NCBI GenBank assembly: GCA_039545355.1
Contig: BCJJ01000013.1
Span: forward strand, 1,287,980-1,351,979
Length of the DNA stretch: 64,000 nt
Source: Trichosporon coremiiforme
Taxonomy: Eukaryota > Basidiomycota > Tremellomycetes > Trichosporonales > Trichosporonaceae
Reading direction: 5' to 3'
The notes beneath the pieces are model-generated. The model had not been told where the DNA came from. It was given only the letters and a program-made list of their open reading frames with translations, and searched no databases. A program made the position numbers and the translations under genes. Each line of letters begins with the position of its first letter. The first letter of the stretch is position 1. This document shows, one piece after another, positions 12,661-24,111 of this stretch.

Positions 12661-15051
12661 TGCATGGATCGCGTCCTTGGGCGGGGTGCTTGCGCTTGCG
12701 CCAGCGAGCCAAGAAACCGCCGGCCGTGCTTTGCTTGGCTATGGGCTAGAAGCTGAGCATGCTGGGGTGCGAGGGCAAAGGCAGGGAACGAATGGGGGGC
12801 AGATAAGGTACCCTGGCCATAGCTCCTGGGTGTTCTGACGCTGCGCGGCCATGAGCACTACTCTCCACTCTGCACCCCAGCAAAGCGAGTGATGACGCTG
12901 GCGCTCCTCTCGACCTTCTGGCGCGCCGCCAAACCCTACCTCAATGCTCGCGCGGTGCGGCTGCGTGCCTCAGCGGCTTCTGTGCCTTTCACGGTGCCTT
13001 TGCCATCAGCTGCCCAAGCTGCCTGGCCCAGCACCCAGCGGAGCTCTCTGTCAACTTCACTCACGGAGTCGCCGAGCGGCTAAGAGGAGCAAGGTGCAGA
13101 GGCGCGAGCTGCTGCGTAACGTGCGGGAGGCGGATATACAGCTATCGTTTGCGCCGCGCGCTTACGCTTATTGTTGCTCGTCTGCATGGCTCCGCCGCCG
13201 TTTATAGACATTCTGGAACCCGTGCAGGCGTTCATTTGGTGGGGTAAATGTTCGAGAATTCGACGTCTCTTTGCGTTCGCGCATCCGCTCGCCGGTATGG
13301 ACCATGGACGTGCACATGCACCACCCATTGCGACAGAAGACAGTGCTGCACTGCGCTTACTGCACGAGCTGGCCAGCCCCACGGAATGAGCAGCGGCAGC
13401 CCCGGCTGCGTTCGCCTGCGTCTGCCTACGGCGGCCCTCGGCCCCGCCCCCGTACACCCCATACACCCCGTAACAACGGTTATGACGTCGGCATCGTCAT
13501 AAAGGTAATAGAGTCATAGCCCTTGCTCGGCACTCGGTGCCGACGCTCGCCGGTTGGCACATTAGGCCATCTGGCTGCCTCGCATTGGAGCTTGGCAGAC
13601 AGGCAGGCGGGCGGGCATTGGGGCGGTTATGCGCGGTTGTGTGCGCTTGCAAGGTCTGCAAGCGAAGTATGGCTGTGCCACCTAGCGTGCTGAGAAACCA
13701 TGCATTGGTGTGGCATCGTGTGCCGCCTCGTGTGCTGGCGTGTGCAGTGTGCGCCTTGCCTTGCAATGCCAATTCAAGGCTTGACCCTTTGTGATCCTTA
13801 CCTGATCCTTACTGATCCTATGCAATATTCAGTCCGAGCCCAATTGTGGCAGTCACCTCTGGTACCTCTGCCCTATGTCTTCCCCGCGTAGCGGGCAAAG
13901 CGGGCACCACGGGCCGACCTACCAAGCTCATCGTATACTACGGCCTGCGTTGCACGTACCTGGCGAGCCGTCCCCTGAGTGCCAGAAGACGGAAGTCGCG
14001 TTTCGAGGTCTTTCCTGATCTTCTGCGTTTGGAAAGTCAGAACTTCAGCAATGTTTGTGTGCAACAATCGATGCCCCATGATTACCACATCTCGGCTGCA
14101 TCTGGCCCCATGCAATGCACTTCTTTGCCGACGGAGTGACGGCGAATCGCGGAGTGAAGAGCAGTCAAGAGACACCGGGAGCTACCGCGCCTCGTCTGGC
14201 CAAGCCACCTGCTCTCAGCCATTGAAACAAGCCACAGTGCTCCCGACACCGGGACGCCCTGTGTCTGTGGAACACGTCCGAGCACGGGTGGGTTGTGGAA
14301 TGCGCTCTGCGCTCTGCAGCAGCAGCACCAGCGCCGCGAGTCAAGAGAAGTGCAGACCTCGGCGAGACGGCGGGTCGCCGGGCTCGAGCACAGAGGTCAG
14401 CGTCACCCAACACCGAGAACTCGGTATCTCCTTCCCGTCACACTCCGGCGACGTGCCGCCGTGCCAGCCGCGCCGTGCCGTACGGAACGCGTCGAGAACT
14501 GTGCAGTGCCGTAGCGTGCCCACTCAATTCTATTGCGTGCCTCTGGCCAAAGTCAGCCAAAAGTGATCAAAGGTGACCAAAGAGGAGCTAAAGCGGGAGT
14601 GGGGACAGAATGCAGCAACAAACTCGATCACAGCCCACCTCATCTCCAGCTTCCGGCTCAAACCCGTCCCGGAACGCAACTTCTGCATTCATGCATCTCT
14701 GCAAGACATACGGGGCATGCTAGGTCCCAATGCGGTACGAGCAGGCAGCACGCGTACTCCCGCTACGGCAGGAACGACCAAATGCAAGCGAGAAGCGAAC
14801 CGTGGATCCGGCGCAAGTGGGGGCGGAGACTCCGGCAGCGGCACCTATCCTTACCCCCACCGTCAACCGGCGCCCGGGCTCGGCCGCGTCGCGTTGCGGC
14901 GCGCGGCGTGCGGAATGGACGAATGCACCCGTCAATGCATGGGGCGGGTGCGACGTGGCAGCATCTCAGACTCTGCTTGAGGCGCAATGTTTGGTGCAAA
15001 TTTTGGCAGATGCTTCAGTGAGGCTTGTAGGTCGGAAGGTCACGTTGGGTG

Positions 15052-15071
15052 GTGAGTGAGTGAGTGAGTGA
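15052..15071. repeat. GTGA tetranucleotide repeat
   Basis: About five consecutive GTGA units can be read directly. They lie just upstream of the CCTGA/TCAGG cluster. Confidence 0.9.
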
Positions 15072-15149
15072 TGCATCCCACTACGCTGGTGCTGTAGAAT
15101 GCCGAGGTCTGACCATGGTGCGCATCAAGGTTGCCGGAGGTGTTATCTG

Positions 15150-15710
15150 TCCTGACACCTGACGCCAGCAGGATGCGTACGAGTTGAGTTAGGATGCATC
15201 CTGAGCCGTGTGCCGGCGGCACAGTTGAGACTAGGTGTAAAGTCAGGTCAGGCCGTGTTCTGGCGCTGACCTGAACGTGGTGGTGAGGAACGTAAATCAG
15301 GAAGGGGATGCCTGACCGCGGGCTGACCTTAACTTCGAGGGCGGCGAGGGACAATGTTTTGATCCTGACGGAGTGCGCATCCAGGTGGTCGATGTGTTGC
15401 AACGGGATCATAGGTGCAGCGGAACGCAGGGCTGAATTACTCATGTCTGCGTCGATGTTGCAGGTGTGCGCGGCGCAGCGGTATGGTTCAGAAACCTGAT
15501 GCTTCCTGATATATGACCTGATCTGACCTGAGAACGATGCCGGCGGCAGCGTTATAGTGGATACGGGCCTGAGTTGTTGTTGCTGAACCTGAGAAGAGGG
15601 ATCGACGATGCTGTCAGGAGCAGAGCAGGACCTGGAAAGCATTGGACGGAAGGCGACGTACGTCCTTATCCAGGAATGCAGGTTGCGTTCAGGTCATCAA
15701 AGGTTGTTTT
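15150..15710. repeat. Cluster of CCTGA/TCAGG pentamers
   Basis: I counted 17 occurrences of CCTGA or its complement TCAGG between about 15150 and 15700, many as ACCTGA or TCAGGT. At random about one or two would be expected. The spacing is irregular. A second local echo is GCCGGCGGCA, seen near 15211 and 15539. No frame runs through it. Confidence 0.75.
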
Positions 15711-18482
15711 TCTTGCAGATCAATGCCGCGATTTCCCTTAGATAACACTTTCGGCGCGGACCTGGACCTAGGATTGTCGGCGCGTGCGCGCTACGCCTTA
15801 GCTCTGCGCGACGAGATGCAGGTGCAACAGGCGCCAGGCGATGGGCTACGGGTGAGGGTCGGACCCTGTGCCATGAGAACCTCAGGCCTTCAGGTCGCTT
15901 CACCCTTCCTGGCCTTCTGGGCGGAATTGATTTTTGTCTCCTGGTGTATCCTGGTTCTAGTCCTGGTCCTGGTCCGGGCTCTGCAGTCCCTTCCTTCGTA
16001 CTTCGCGTCCGTCCCTTGCGCGACGCTTCTGCAGATCTTCTCCTTGAGCTTGTGTAAAGTGACTCACCCACAAGTCTGGGACAAGACAAGCAAGGTTCGG
16101 CAACCCTCCCAGCCCTCTTCCACAGGGCTTCGCCGCCTGGTGGGCTTGAGACACTCCTGACCTCGATCGATTAAGGCTGCTGCATGCTTGGCTCAGACGT
16201 TACAGCATGCGAAGTGTTCGCGAAACCTGAGTTCTGCATTTCGTTCAGGAGCAGATAACAGATAAGGCAGCATGCAGAAGTGGAGGAAAAGACAGTCGCG
16301 CCTTGGAACGACGAAAAACGCAGTGGTGGCCCACGGGGCTGCAGCCGGTGCCAGACATAGCTCGAGATCTGATGGATCTTCTGCATACGTCCCTACGCTT
16401 GCACGCAGTAGCCGTGCGGCGCAGGGCTGTGTTGTAGAGTGTGTAGGGACGCAAGGGATGGGAAGTCTGTGTGAGATCGAGCAGGGCATGCAAGCTTCTG
16501 GCTGGTTTCAAGACTAGCCCAGAAGCAAGGGACCGACAGTGCCTCTACCGTCTCTGACTTCGTCTCGTCAGTCATTACAAATGCTGTGACTCTTCTTGTC
16601 TCCGTCGACGCTCTGACGTTTCGTTCTCTCGTTCGGGGCTCCGGTGCTATGTGCGAGCTGTCCATGGTCGGTAGAACCTGTTGATTGCCGACAAGGCGGC
16701 TCTTTCCGCTCCTACGGGCGTTACTGTGTCGCACGACCGATGCTGTCCGTCCATCTCTCATCGCCCTCAGCAGTGAAGCGGTGGCAGGACGTAGCATGTT
16801 GTTCTTTGTTGAAATGCTAACGCAGGAAAGCACTCTTTGCATTGCGATGCTGCGAGCGACACATGCGCGGGCGGTAGCTCCTGCTGCCACTTCATCTGAA
16901 TTATCTGTCCCGGTTCAAGCAGTCCAGGCAGCTGGCGTTCCCGTCCGAACCTCCACAAGTGCGAAGGACAACTCGTCTGGACAACTCTCCCGACGCTCAG
17001 TGCTGTTGTCGCTGTGAGACTCTCGAGAGACTGCACGGCGGACTCAGTCATTCGAGAGCACCCGCCTCTCCACACGGGTAATCTACTGAGCTTACAGGTG
17101 TCGACTGCATAACTATCCCGCTCTTAGAGTCTCTGCTTTACGGAAAACAGTCGAGACGCCATACTCACGCGCGATACTCCCACCTGGCGGCTATGCTTGG
17201 CCAGTGCACCTCTCCTGTCGACGCAGAACCAACAAGACTACCTAGCTGACAAGCACAGAGCCGGGCACACCTATCCCTCACCCCAAGTCATCTTTGTCTA
17301 CCGCCGGTGCATGCCCTCAGCAGGCCGCCGTGCTTCCTATGCATGTACGAGCATCCTCTCCGCACGCTCAGGTCCATCTGATAGCTGGCCGAGCATCTAT
17401 GACGAAGACGAGACGTCTCGAGTGCCACAAGCGGCCATGTCCGATTATCTCTGGTCGGGATCAAAAAGTCTTGACTGGACTCGTCTTCCTTCTGCCAAGG
17501 TTTGTCTTCCTTCCGTCGCTTCGCTTACTTCTCTGCGCGTGCAATTGACAGGCCCACGTTGGCGGCGGCATCACCACCGGTGAAGAACACGACTCGGAAG
17601 AACATGGAGAGTCTTATGTGGGCCTGGCATAGGCCGCTATCAATAGCCACTCACCTTGGCTCACTTGGAGCCTCTACCCACCTAGGTCGAGGCAAAGCCC
17701 ACGACTGAGATCCCATCGCCGGCAATGGCGCGAGATACACCTCGGCGTGCGTGATTCACGACTCGGGACGACTCTACAACAAGCCGCGCGAGCCGCAGCG
17801 TGCACGAATGACTTGAAACGGCCGCGCGTCGGACAAGGGGCTCAGCGCCTGTCCGTCCAGAGTTCATGCTCCGACACTGCCACCCCGAGCTTCTCATGTT
17901 CCGGCTGTCCGTGACGGTTCCAGCTTCCTTGCACCAGAGTATAATGCAATACACTCCCTACTGCGCTCTGCCATCGAGTGATCGAGTGGCCGTCGGTGAA
18001 CCGCGGTCGGTGGGGAGCTTCGCCCCCTGCGGCCCCGGGGCCCGACCGGCCGCTCGAGTGTGCAGGCCCACTGATCGACGCTAATCCACACAGTCATCGT
18101 CATGCAGCTTTCTACTGCCGTCAGGGGCGCAGACTACGGACGAAAGGCTACCGTGGGAGAGTGTGAAAGGGCGTTCTCCGATGCTGGTCCCTACCCACTC
18201 CACGAGTCCTTACCCGGATGTCAACTCATATATCTCGCACCGGCCGGAGATCGAGCCGCGCAGCGCTTCAGACCCGCACCGTCAATCACAAGCCTGTTCC
18301 CTGCTGACAGCAATCCGCGCTCTCCACATCACACGCAAGCAAAGACACTGAGAGACTACATGTCCATTAGTTGATCCTCAGTTCAACGTGCTTGCACCAC
18401 ACGCCACAAAATACCTAACTTAACAACGTAGATGATATTAGAAACAACTGAAAAGTGTACAACATTCTACAGACGCGGTCCT

Positions 18483-19958
18483 CTACTGCGCGTCGCGTTC
18501 ATACGCGCGCGCCCGCCGCGGCAGCGGCGCTATGCGACGCGGCGGCCTCTCGTGCCCCGGCACCTCGACGTGGGGGATGAGGCGCTCCGACCGTCCAACT
18601 CCATCGCTCTCACGGGCGCTCAGGCTCGCCTCTCGTCCCGACGACCGCGAACTCTCGCCCTCGGCACCAGCCCGCTCGCCCCGCTCAGGACGCTGAGGCC
18701 GGCTACGTGCCATCGAAGCGCCAGCGGCCCAGAAATCGTCCTCCTCATCCCATGCGTCCACCGTCTCCAACCACGTATCGGGGAACACGACACCGTCGCG
18801 GCGCGTATCCCGATCCCGGCGGCGGTGGGGGTCGCGCGACCGCTCCTCCTCGTTGCTCCGGTAGCGGGCGTGTAACTCGTCAAAGGTGCGGGAGCGCGTC
18901 GCGTCACTGCGCGGCCGTTGCGTGTGGAATCGTTGCCGGCGGCGCAATGGCGGAGCATCGGTCGGACGAGTGCGCGCGGTGTTCGCGGTCTCCCACTCCT
19001 GCAGCCACGCGCTCGCCGAGGCATCTGGCGAGACAGACCGCGCACGAGGGCTGGCCCGCGTCAGTTCGCGGGGCGGCTCGTCCTCCGGCGTGGCGGAACG
19101 TGTCTGGGACGTGTGCACCCAGTTCCACCCTGTGCGCCATGGGCTGTCGGGGCTCTCGAGAGGAAGAATCTCCACATCTTGCACGCCCTCCTCCCGCAAT
19201 GACTCGGCATGGCGGTGGTACGGATGCCGCCGAGTCGCGTGGTCGTGCGAGTCGAGAATGCGCAGCAGATCGCTCGAGTATGGCCGCAAGTAGTCGGTGC
19301 CCGTGTGATACGGTCGATACCGTCGTGGCTGTCGGGCGGCGGGTGTTCCCTCGCGCCGCGACTGGCCTCGGCTCTGGACAATGGTCTGCGGTCAGTTGCT
19401 TTGCCCTTCAATAAAGCTGTTCGCCCTCCAGTAAATCCCGGCACCCACACACCGTCGTCATCCATTGATCGGCCGTCTCATCGGCAGGCTCGATGTTGCG
19501 AGCGCCTCGCGACAATGACCGCATGCGGGTATTTAGCACTTCCACATGCGCCGCCACCGGACGCCGCATTCCGCTAACGACCTCACTATCATCGACGAGA
19601 AGACTCAACTCACCGAAACGAACGACTCCCATGCTTCCCGGACCGCGAGGTCGGAACAATCCATGTCCTTCATGAGCGACTTCAGCCGTAGGTCCTGCTC
19701 ATTGAAGATGCCCTGCGTGCGCTGATTGGGGGGAAAGACTTTCAGGCTGCGAGTGTCAGCTCGGCAAACAGCGCCCCAAAGTGCAATACCTAGTCCCAGA
19801 GTTCTAGTGCAAGGCATGATGGGCGAGGAAGGACAGAGCTGCTCGATCGATCGCGTGCCGGTCGCAAAGTCGGCTCGGATGCACAACCGCACTCACTGGA
19901 GCGACCTCAACGCCTGAAAGGCCTGCCTGTCGATCTCAGCAACCGTGGGCTTTCCCAT
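18483..19958 (-). CDS. Hypothetical Arg/Asp/Ser-rich protein divergent from BUD31
   Basis: Model on the minus strand: exons 19958-19897, 19746-19614 and 19385-18483, total 365 aa, all introns with consensus ends (GTGAGT; CTGAC..CAG). The N-terminal about 65 residues look folded, helical and conserved in style (AEIDRQAFQALRSL, LRLKSLMKDMDCSDLAVRE). The rest is rich in Arg, Asp, Ser and Pro with charged clusters and looks disordered. Two uncertainties remain. First, the sequence just upstream of the ATG stays open and reads plausibly (LTSNHASLVTVLAN), so an upstream exon may exist. Second, the 19613-19386 intron contains an open segment that might be an extra exon. I do not recognise the family. 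Head-to-head arrangement with BUD31 suggests a shared promoter, not a shared function. Confidence 0.6.
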
Positions 19959-20395
19959 GTTTGCGAGGACTGTCACAAGCGACGCGTGGTTCGATGTCAG
20001 GTGCGCGCAGACGACCTAGTAGACGAGATCAGACGCGTGCGAAAGTGGCGAGTGAGGTCACGCTAGGCCGCGTTTGGCCACCTGGGAGATCGTGATGCAA
20101 GGTGGGCTGCCGTGGGTCGAGCAGTAATGGTCGTAACTTCGTTCTGAGAAGTGTTTCGTACGTGTTACAGTTGGATGCGGATGGAGAGCACGAGGCAGGA
20201 TGGAGGATGTGAAGGAGGCGACGGCAAAGCGGGAGGTATGTCTGGGGTACATGGTCTTCTCCGCGTCCCGGCGGTCATGAAACACGGGACACGTGGCCAC
20301 ACGTAATAAACAATCTTCGTATCACGCCGATCGCCGGTCGCAAGATGTCATGACAAGATTCTGGCATTGTTTTGGCGTTGCTTACACACTCCAAC
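19959..20395. promoter_or_regulatory. Divergent promoter between the 365-aa gene and BUD31
   Basis: 437 bp lie between the two start codons. The region contains ACACGTGGCCACACGT around 20289-20304, an E-box-containing imperfect inverted repeat. On the minus strand an additional upstream exon of the hypothetical gene is possible here. Confidence 0.45.
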
Positions 20396-21280
20396 ATGCC
20401 CAAGATCCGCACCCAGAGGACAAAGCCTCCCCCAGAGGGATACGAGGACATTCGGTGAGTAGCATATTACCTTTGACGGATTAGAATCGGGCCGCTGGCT
20501 GCGCGTGCGCTGTACGGGGGTCGTTCGCGAGCGCAAGCCAAGCGTGCAGCAATCTGATCGAAGCTTACCGCGCAAGGGAGTAATGTCACTTTGCCTTGAT
20601 CTTCATGACGCAGCTAACGTCAGTGACATTCTCGAGGACTATGACAAGAAGATGCGCGATGCCGAGAACGAGAGCCATGAGGGCAAGCGGAAAGTGGAGT
20701 CGCTGTGGTAGGTATCACCTGATGCTGGGGATCCGTCGGCAAAGCTGACCTCAGGCCCATCATGCGCCTGGCCCACGCTCGGTCAAGGTACATCTACGAC
20801 CTGTACTACAAGCGCGAGCTCATCAGCCGCGAGCTATACGACTGGCTGTTAAAGCAGGGCTACGCCGATGCCAAGTGAGCTTTCTTAATCTGAGGCGAGC
20901 TGTGAACTGACAGAGCAGCCTGATCGCGAAGTGGAAGAAGCCTGGATATGACCGTCTTTGCTGTGTTCGTTGCGTCCAAACGCGTGACATGAACTACCAG
21001 GGCTCCACGTGTATCTGTCGAGTGCCGAAGCCGGATCTCAAGAAGGGTGTCGTTGTCGAGTGTGTCACTTGTGGTGAGTACCGATGGCGGTCAGCGGAGA
21101 ACTTCAGAGAGAGAGACTGCGTGAACAGACAGGGTTCCCTGTGTTTATTGCTGCTCGTGGGGACCCATACTCTTGCGCAGCGGAGTGATGCCCTCGCCTA
21201 CGGTCTCTCCCGTTGTGCTGCCCAATCGCGAATTTCCAGCTGACACCTCAGGATGCCGTGGTTGTGCTACTGGAGACTAA
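20396..21280 (+). CDS. BUD31: BUD31/G10 pre-mRNA splicing factor
   Basis: Five exons: 20396-20454, 20624-20707, 20755-20874, 20919-21073 and 21252-21280, 148 aa, the usual family length. The family signatures are clear: [19 protein letters not shown] at the start, [15 protein letters not shown], and [19 protein letters not shown]. The Cys-rich C-terminus has CCVRC, CICRVP and CVTCGCRGC, whose cysteines bind zinc in the known spliceosome structures. BUD31 is a nuclear protein of the Prp19-related part of the catalytic spliceosome, next to the U6/U2 RNA core. The last coding exon is only 29 nt and completes the final CGCRGC motif, so an annotation that misses it would lose the zinc site. Confidence 0.96.
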
Positions 21281-21841
21281 TAGATATGCATTTGTATACC
21301 GTGTATGAAATACATCTTTAGACAATGTGCTGGACGTCATGGAGTAGTGGGCTGACTGGCACGAATGCCGGAACAACAGGTGACTCACCAAGCTCGATCT
21401 GTGTTGCATAGCCTGTATGTGTCAGAACTGTGAGGCCTGAGCCGCAGGAGATACCTCGCCCCGTCAACGTCTTTACTGGGCATGTTCTGCAAGGTGGTAG
21501 CATATGCACAGGCCATCAGTTGCTGCCTTATGTGCAATGCATCGGCTGGGAGGTGCGGTTCGCCGTTTGTCCGCGCCAGCGTCCGGCTGGGGCACCGATC
21601 GTTCCTGAGATACCTGACTTTCGTGGCCGTTTCGCTAATCTTGGCTTCGTCAATTCCTTGTTGCTCATTCACAACACGTTTCTTACTTACGCCAGCTCGC
21701 CGTTTCCGGCCTCCAACGTTGCTCGAAGGCCACTCGGCAGTTTGACTTGGCTCGAGCATTGTGATCGCGGGCTCAGCCCCCTCATCTCTTCTTCCCCCTT
21801 CCTCGGCATCCTCCATCGCTCGATTCGCTTCACGCTATGCC
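21281..21841. other. Intergenic region between BUD31 and the carrier-like gene
   Basis: About 560 bp with no supported gene. Open frames on either strand have Ser/Cys-rich, shadow-like composition. It should contain the BUD31 3' end (AT-rich, near 21281-21320) and the promoter of the next gene. Confidence 0.45.
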
Positions 21842-23675
21842 ATGACACGGCCATCGACTGCAGTGATAGCTGCAGGCCCTGCACCTGTTCCGCCTGGCTC
21901 GGCGATACCTACCCAGCAGGACAAGAGTGACCCATGCAAGAGCACCTCTCAGGCAGTCCTTGCCTTCAACCAGGCGGTTGGGCCGACCGGAGCGACTTCA
22001 CCAGTGCAACCGTCCACGAGCACTAGCGCCGGAGCTGCGTTCACGCGAAGTCTGCTGTTGTTCTTGGGTGAGTGACCGGGAAGCTCAGAAGTCATAGCTG
22101 ACGATCAGGTTTCATGTTCCGTCGACCAGGTAAACTGTTTCGACCGAATCGACGTAAGTTGCCCGAACACTCGGCCAAACTAACCTCCCAGTTGACACTT
22201 GGGCGGGGCTAAGACGACTGGCTGAAAGCGCGGATCAGAATCTGTCGCCTTCCTTCGTCCGGAGTATCTTTCACGCCAAGGGAGGGGTAAGTACCCGCGT
22301 AGCTCTTGCTGCAGACTGCCGGAACTGACCCCAACAGCCTATCGTCCTCGCAGCCACCCTTCTCCCTCCCTTGCTTGTCAACACGACTCTCGGATTTCTT
22401 CTGTTCTCGTCGCACTCCCTCATCTCGCTGTATTTGGCAAGGCTCCCGTTCTTCAACCGTCACTATCACGATCCCAGTGACACGAAGGTCGACCACCCGC
22501 TAGCCCGAGACCCGCTCGGAGAAATCGATGGAGACTTCGGACAACCCGATGCCACCCCGGAAGGTGAGAAGGATGAGGAGATCTCTCTGGAGAACATTAT
22601 CCGAGGACCTCGCTCGATCCCCAAGCATCCGACGTTGCTGAGCGCAATCGCCGGAGCTGGAGCGGGTATCATCCAGGGTCTCGCCTTCACCCCGATCGAG
22701 AACATCGTGCGCTTCCTCTCCCAGTCGGCGAGCTCTATCACCGTGCAGGTCACCAATTTCCTGCATCTGCCGACACCAAAGTCCGCCCAGGCGCTGGGAC
22801 CGCCGGCGAGCTCCCCTCTCGAGGCGTTCAAGAACCTCATCAGCAACAGCAGTTGGCACAAGACGCCTTCCTGGTGGTTAGGGTGGCGATGGGCTGTTGC
22901 CAGGGATGCGTGAGTTACGGTGACAGAGCTTACAAATTGACCATCCAGTTTCTCTTATTCAATCTTCTTTGCAACCTTCGACCTCACCCGTCGTCTTGGC
23001 TTGAGAGTGAAGGCCGTGACCACTGCGCACGTGCTCGAGAGGGCGGTCAAGGGAGACAAGCTCAGCCCCGAGGACAAGGAAAAGCTGCGGAAGGTCGTAA
23101 AAGAGACGGAGGATATCGAAGCTGAAGTCGCGAAGGAGAAGTCGAACAAGGCAGTCATCCCCACCGGTCAACCCGGAGTCCAGGGTGGCGTGGCTCCGTC
23201 AAACGAGCACAAGCACTATCAGACGCCGTACGGCTCTGTCCCGAAGGTGCCGAAGACTTTGACTCCTCTCGAGCAAGTCGCAGCTGCTCGGCCACCGTCT
23301 GAGACCCCGACAGCAGCTCGCGTCGCCCAAGCTGTCACGATTGTCATGGGAGGCGTAGCTGCGGCGTCTGCGGCTGAGCTAGCTGGACGGCCATTCCGGA
23401 AGGCGCGGCGTCTGGCAATGCGTGCTCAGGTTGAACGGACCAATTTGCCTGCAGGCACTGCTGTCGACTTCAAGCTGAAGCACCCCGTGATGGCGTTCTA
23501 CAAAACGAACGGACTCAAGGGATTCTTCAAGACGGACAAGCCGCCACAGCCTCCGGCGAAGGGCTTCTCGGGTATCGCTCTGCGGATCTGCTCCAGGATT
23601 GGGTGGAGGATAGCGGCGATGGGGCCGTGGGGTGCGGGATTCCTCATTTTTGCATGGATCGGAGGGGAGGTGTAG
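21842..23675 (+). CDS. Divergent mitochondrial-carrier-like membrane protein
   Basis: Five exons: 21842-22067, 22109-22153, 22192-22286, 22338-22909 and 22949-23675, 554 aa. Hydrophobic segments sit in a carrier-like order. One runs around VLAATLLPPLLVNTTLGFLL; another is AIAGAGAGIIQGLAFTPIEN, where PIENIVR resembles the Px[DE]xx[KR] carrier motif but is degenerate. Then come the even-helix-like RDAFSYSIFFATFDLTRR, a Gly/Ala helix near VTIVMGGVAAASAAELAGRP, an amphipathic FYKTNGLKGFF, and a C-terminal hydrophobic helix. A charged insert of about 100 residues lies between the fourth and fifth segments, and the N-terminus of about 75 residues is Ser/Pro/Thr-rich. At 554 aa it is well above the usual 300 aa. 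Substrate is unknown. The 21842 ATG is the first in-frame ATG. Confidence 0.6.
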
Positions 23676-24111
23676 TCAGACGCATCACAGTATAACGTAT
23701 CTCGCACGCATAGCATTCAGTATAGACGACTAGAGAGTTGGTAGATTGCATCTTGTAGCCTTGTGCATTGGGTTGGCCACGAACGTGTGGGCGGGGAGCG
23801 GGCAATGGCTTGCCCTGGGTGTGATGCGAACATTACACAATGACGCTGTAAATTTACCTCCGCGAGAATCTTTCAGTCTTCGCGCCGAAGTCACAAGGTG
23901 ACCACCAAAATCGCCAGTGACCTCGCTCGATTTGGCTGGCACAAGGCGATTGATTTTTGGTCCTCTGGTCACAAGCATCGGATCAAGGTCGCTCTTCTCG
24001 ACACACACCACCCTCACTCCGCATTCCCATTGTCTCCTGGTCCTCGCCTTGTTCCCCGATACCCACCGACCCCTGCCCCGCCCGACTCTTCCCTCTCCCC
24101 TCCCCCTCTCC
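23676..24111 (+). promoter_or_regulatory. Promoter/leader of the deubiquitinase gene
   Basis: 436 bp separate the upstream stop from the deubiquitinase ATG. The stretch 23995-24110 is strongly CT-rich on the plus strand and leads directly into the ATG, as expected for a fungal transcription start zone. Confidence 0.5.

Larger units (their letters stand above)
10301..18482. other. Gene desert of about 8.2 kb
   Basis: No model with recognisable domains, codon pattern and splice sites could be built on either strand. Open frames are short, Cys/Arg/Ser-rich and out of keeping with the neighbours. The region holds low-order repeats: GGGT near 10774-10798, an AGATCAC array at 12071-12100, an AAGGGA-rich purine tract at 12568-12660, a GTGA array at 15052-15071, and the CCTGA/TCAGG cluster at 15150-15710. 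No reverse transcriptase, integrase or transposase signatures were seen, and no tRNA. It could be regulatory DNA, decayed mobile DNA, non-coding RNA genes or a special chromosomal region. Confidence 0.6.

Noticed and set aside
13060..13150. tRNA-like start GTCGCCGAGCGGCTAAG
   Set aside because: The D-arm resemblance to Ser/Leu tRNA is not followed by a T-arm (no GGTTCGAATCC-type sequence) or a matching acceptor stem.
15150..15710. CRISPR-like array
   Set aside because: The repeated element is only 5-6 bp, spacing is irregular and orientation is mixed; the genome is eukaryotic.
15642..16160. 172-codon plus-strand frame with a hydrophobic stretch (ILVLVLVLV)
   Set aside because: The hydrophobic run comes from a CTGGTC-type simple repeat near 15950-15980; flanks lack coding character.
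10301..18482. Possible retrotransposon or DNA transposon in the desert
   Set aside because: No reverse transcriptase, integrase, transposase, long terminal repeats or target-site duplications could be read. A decayed element is still possible but unsupported.
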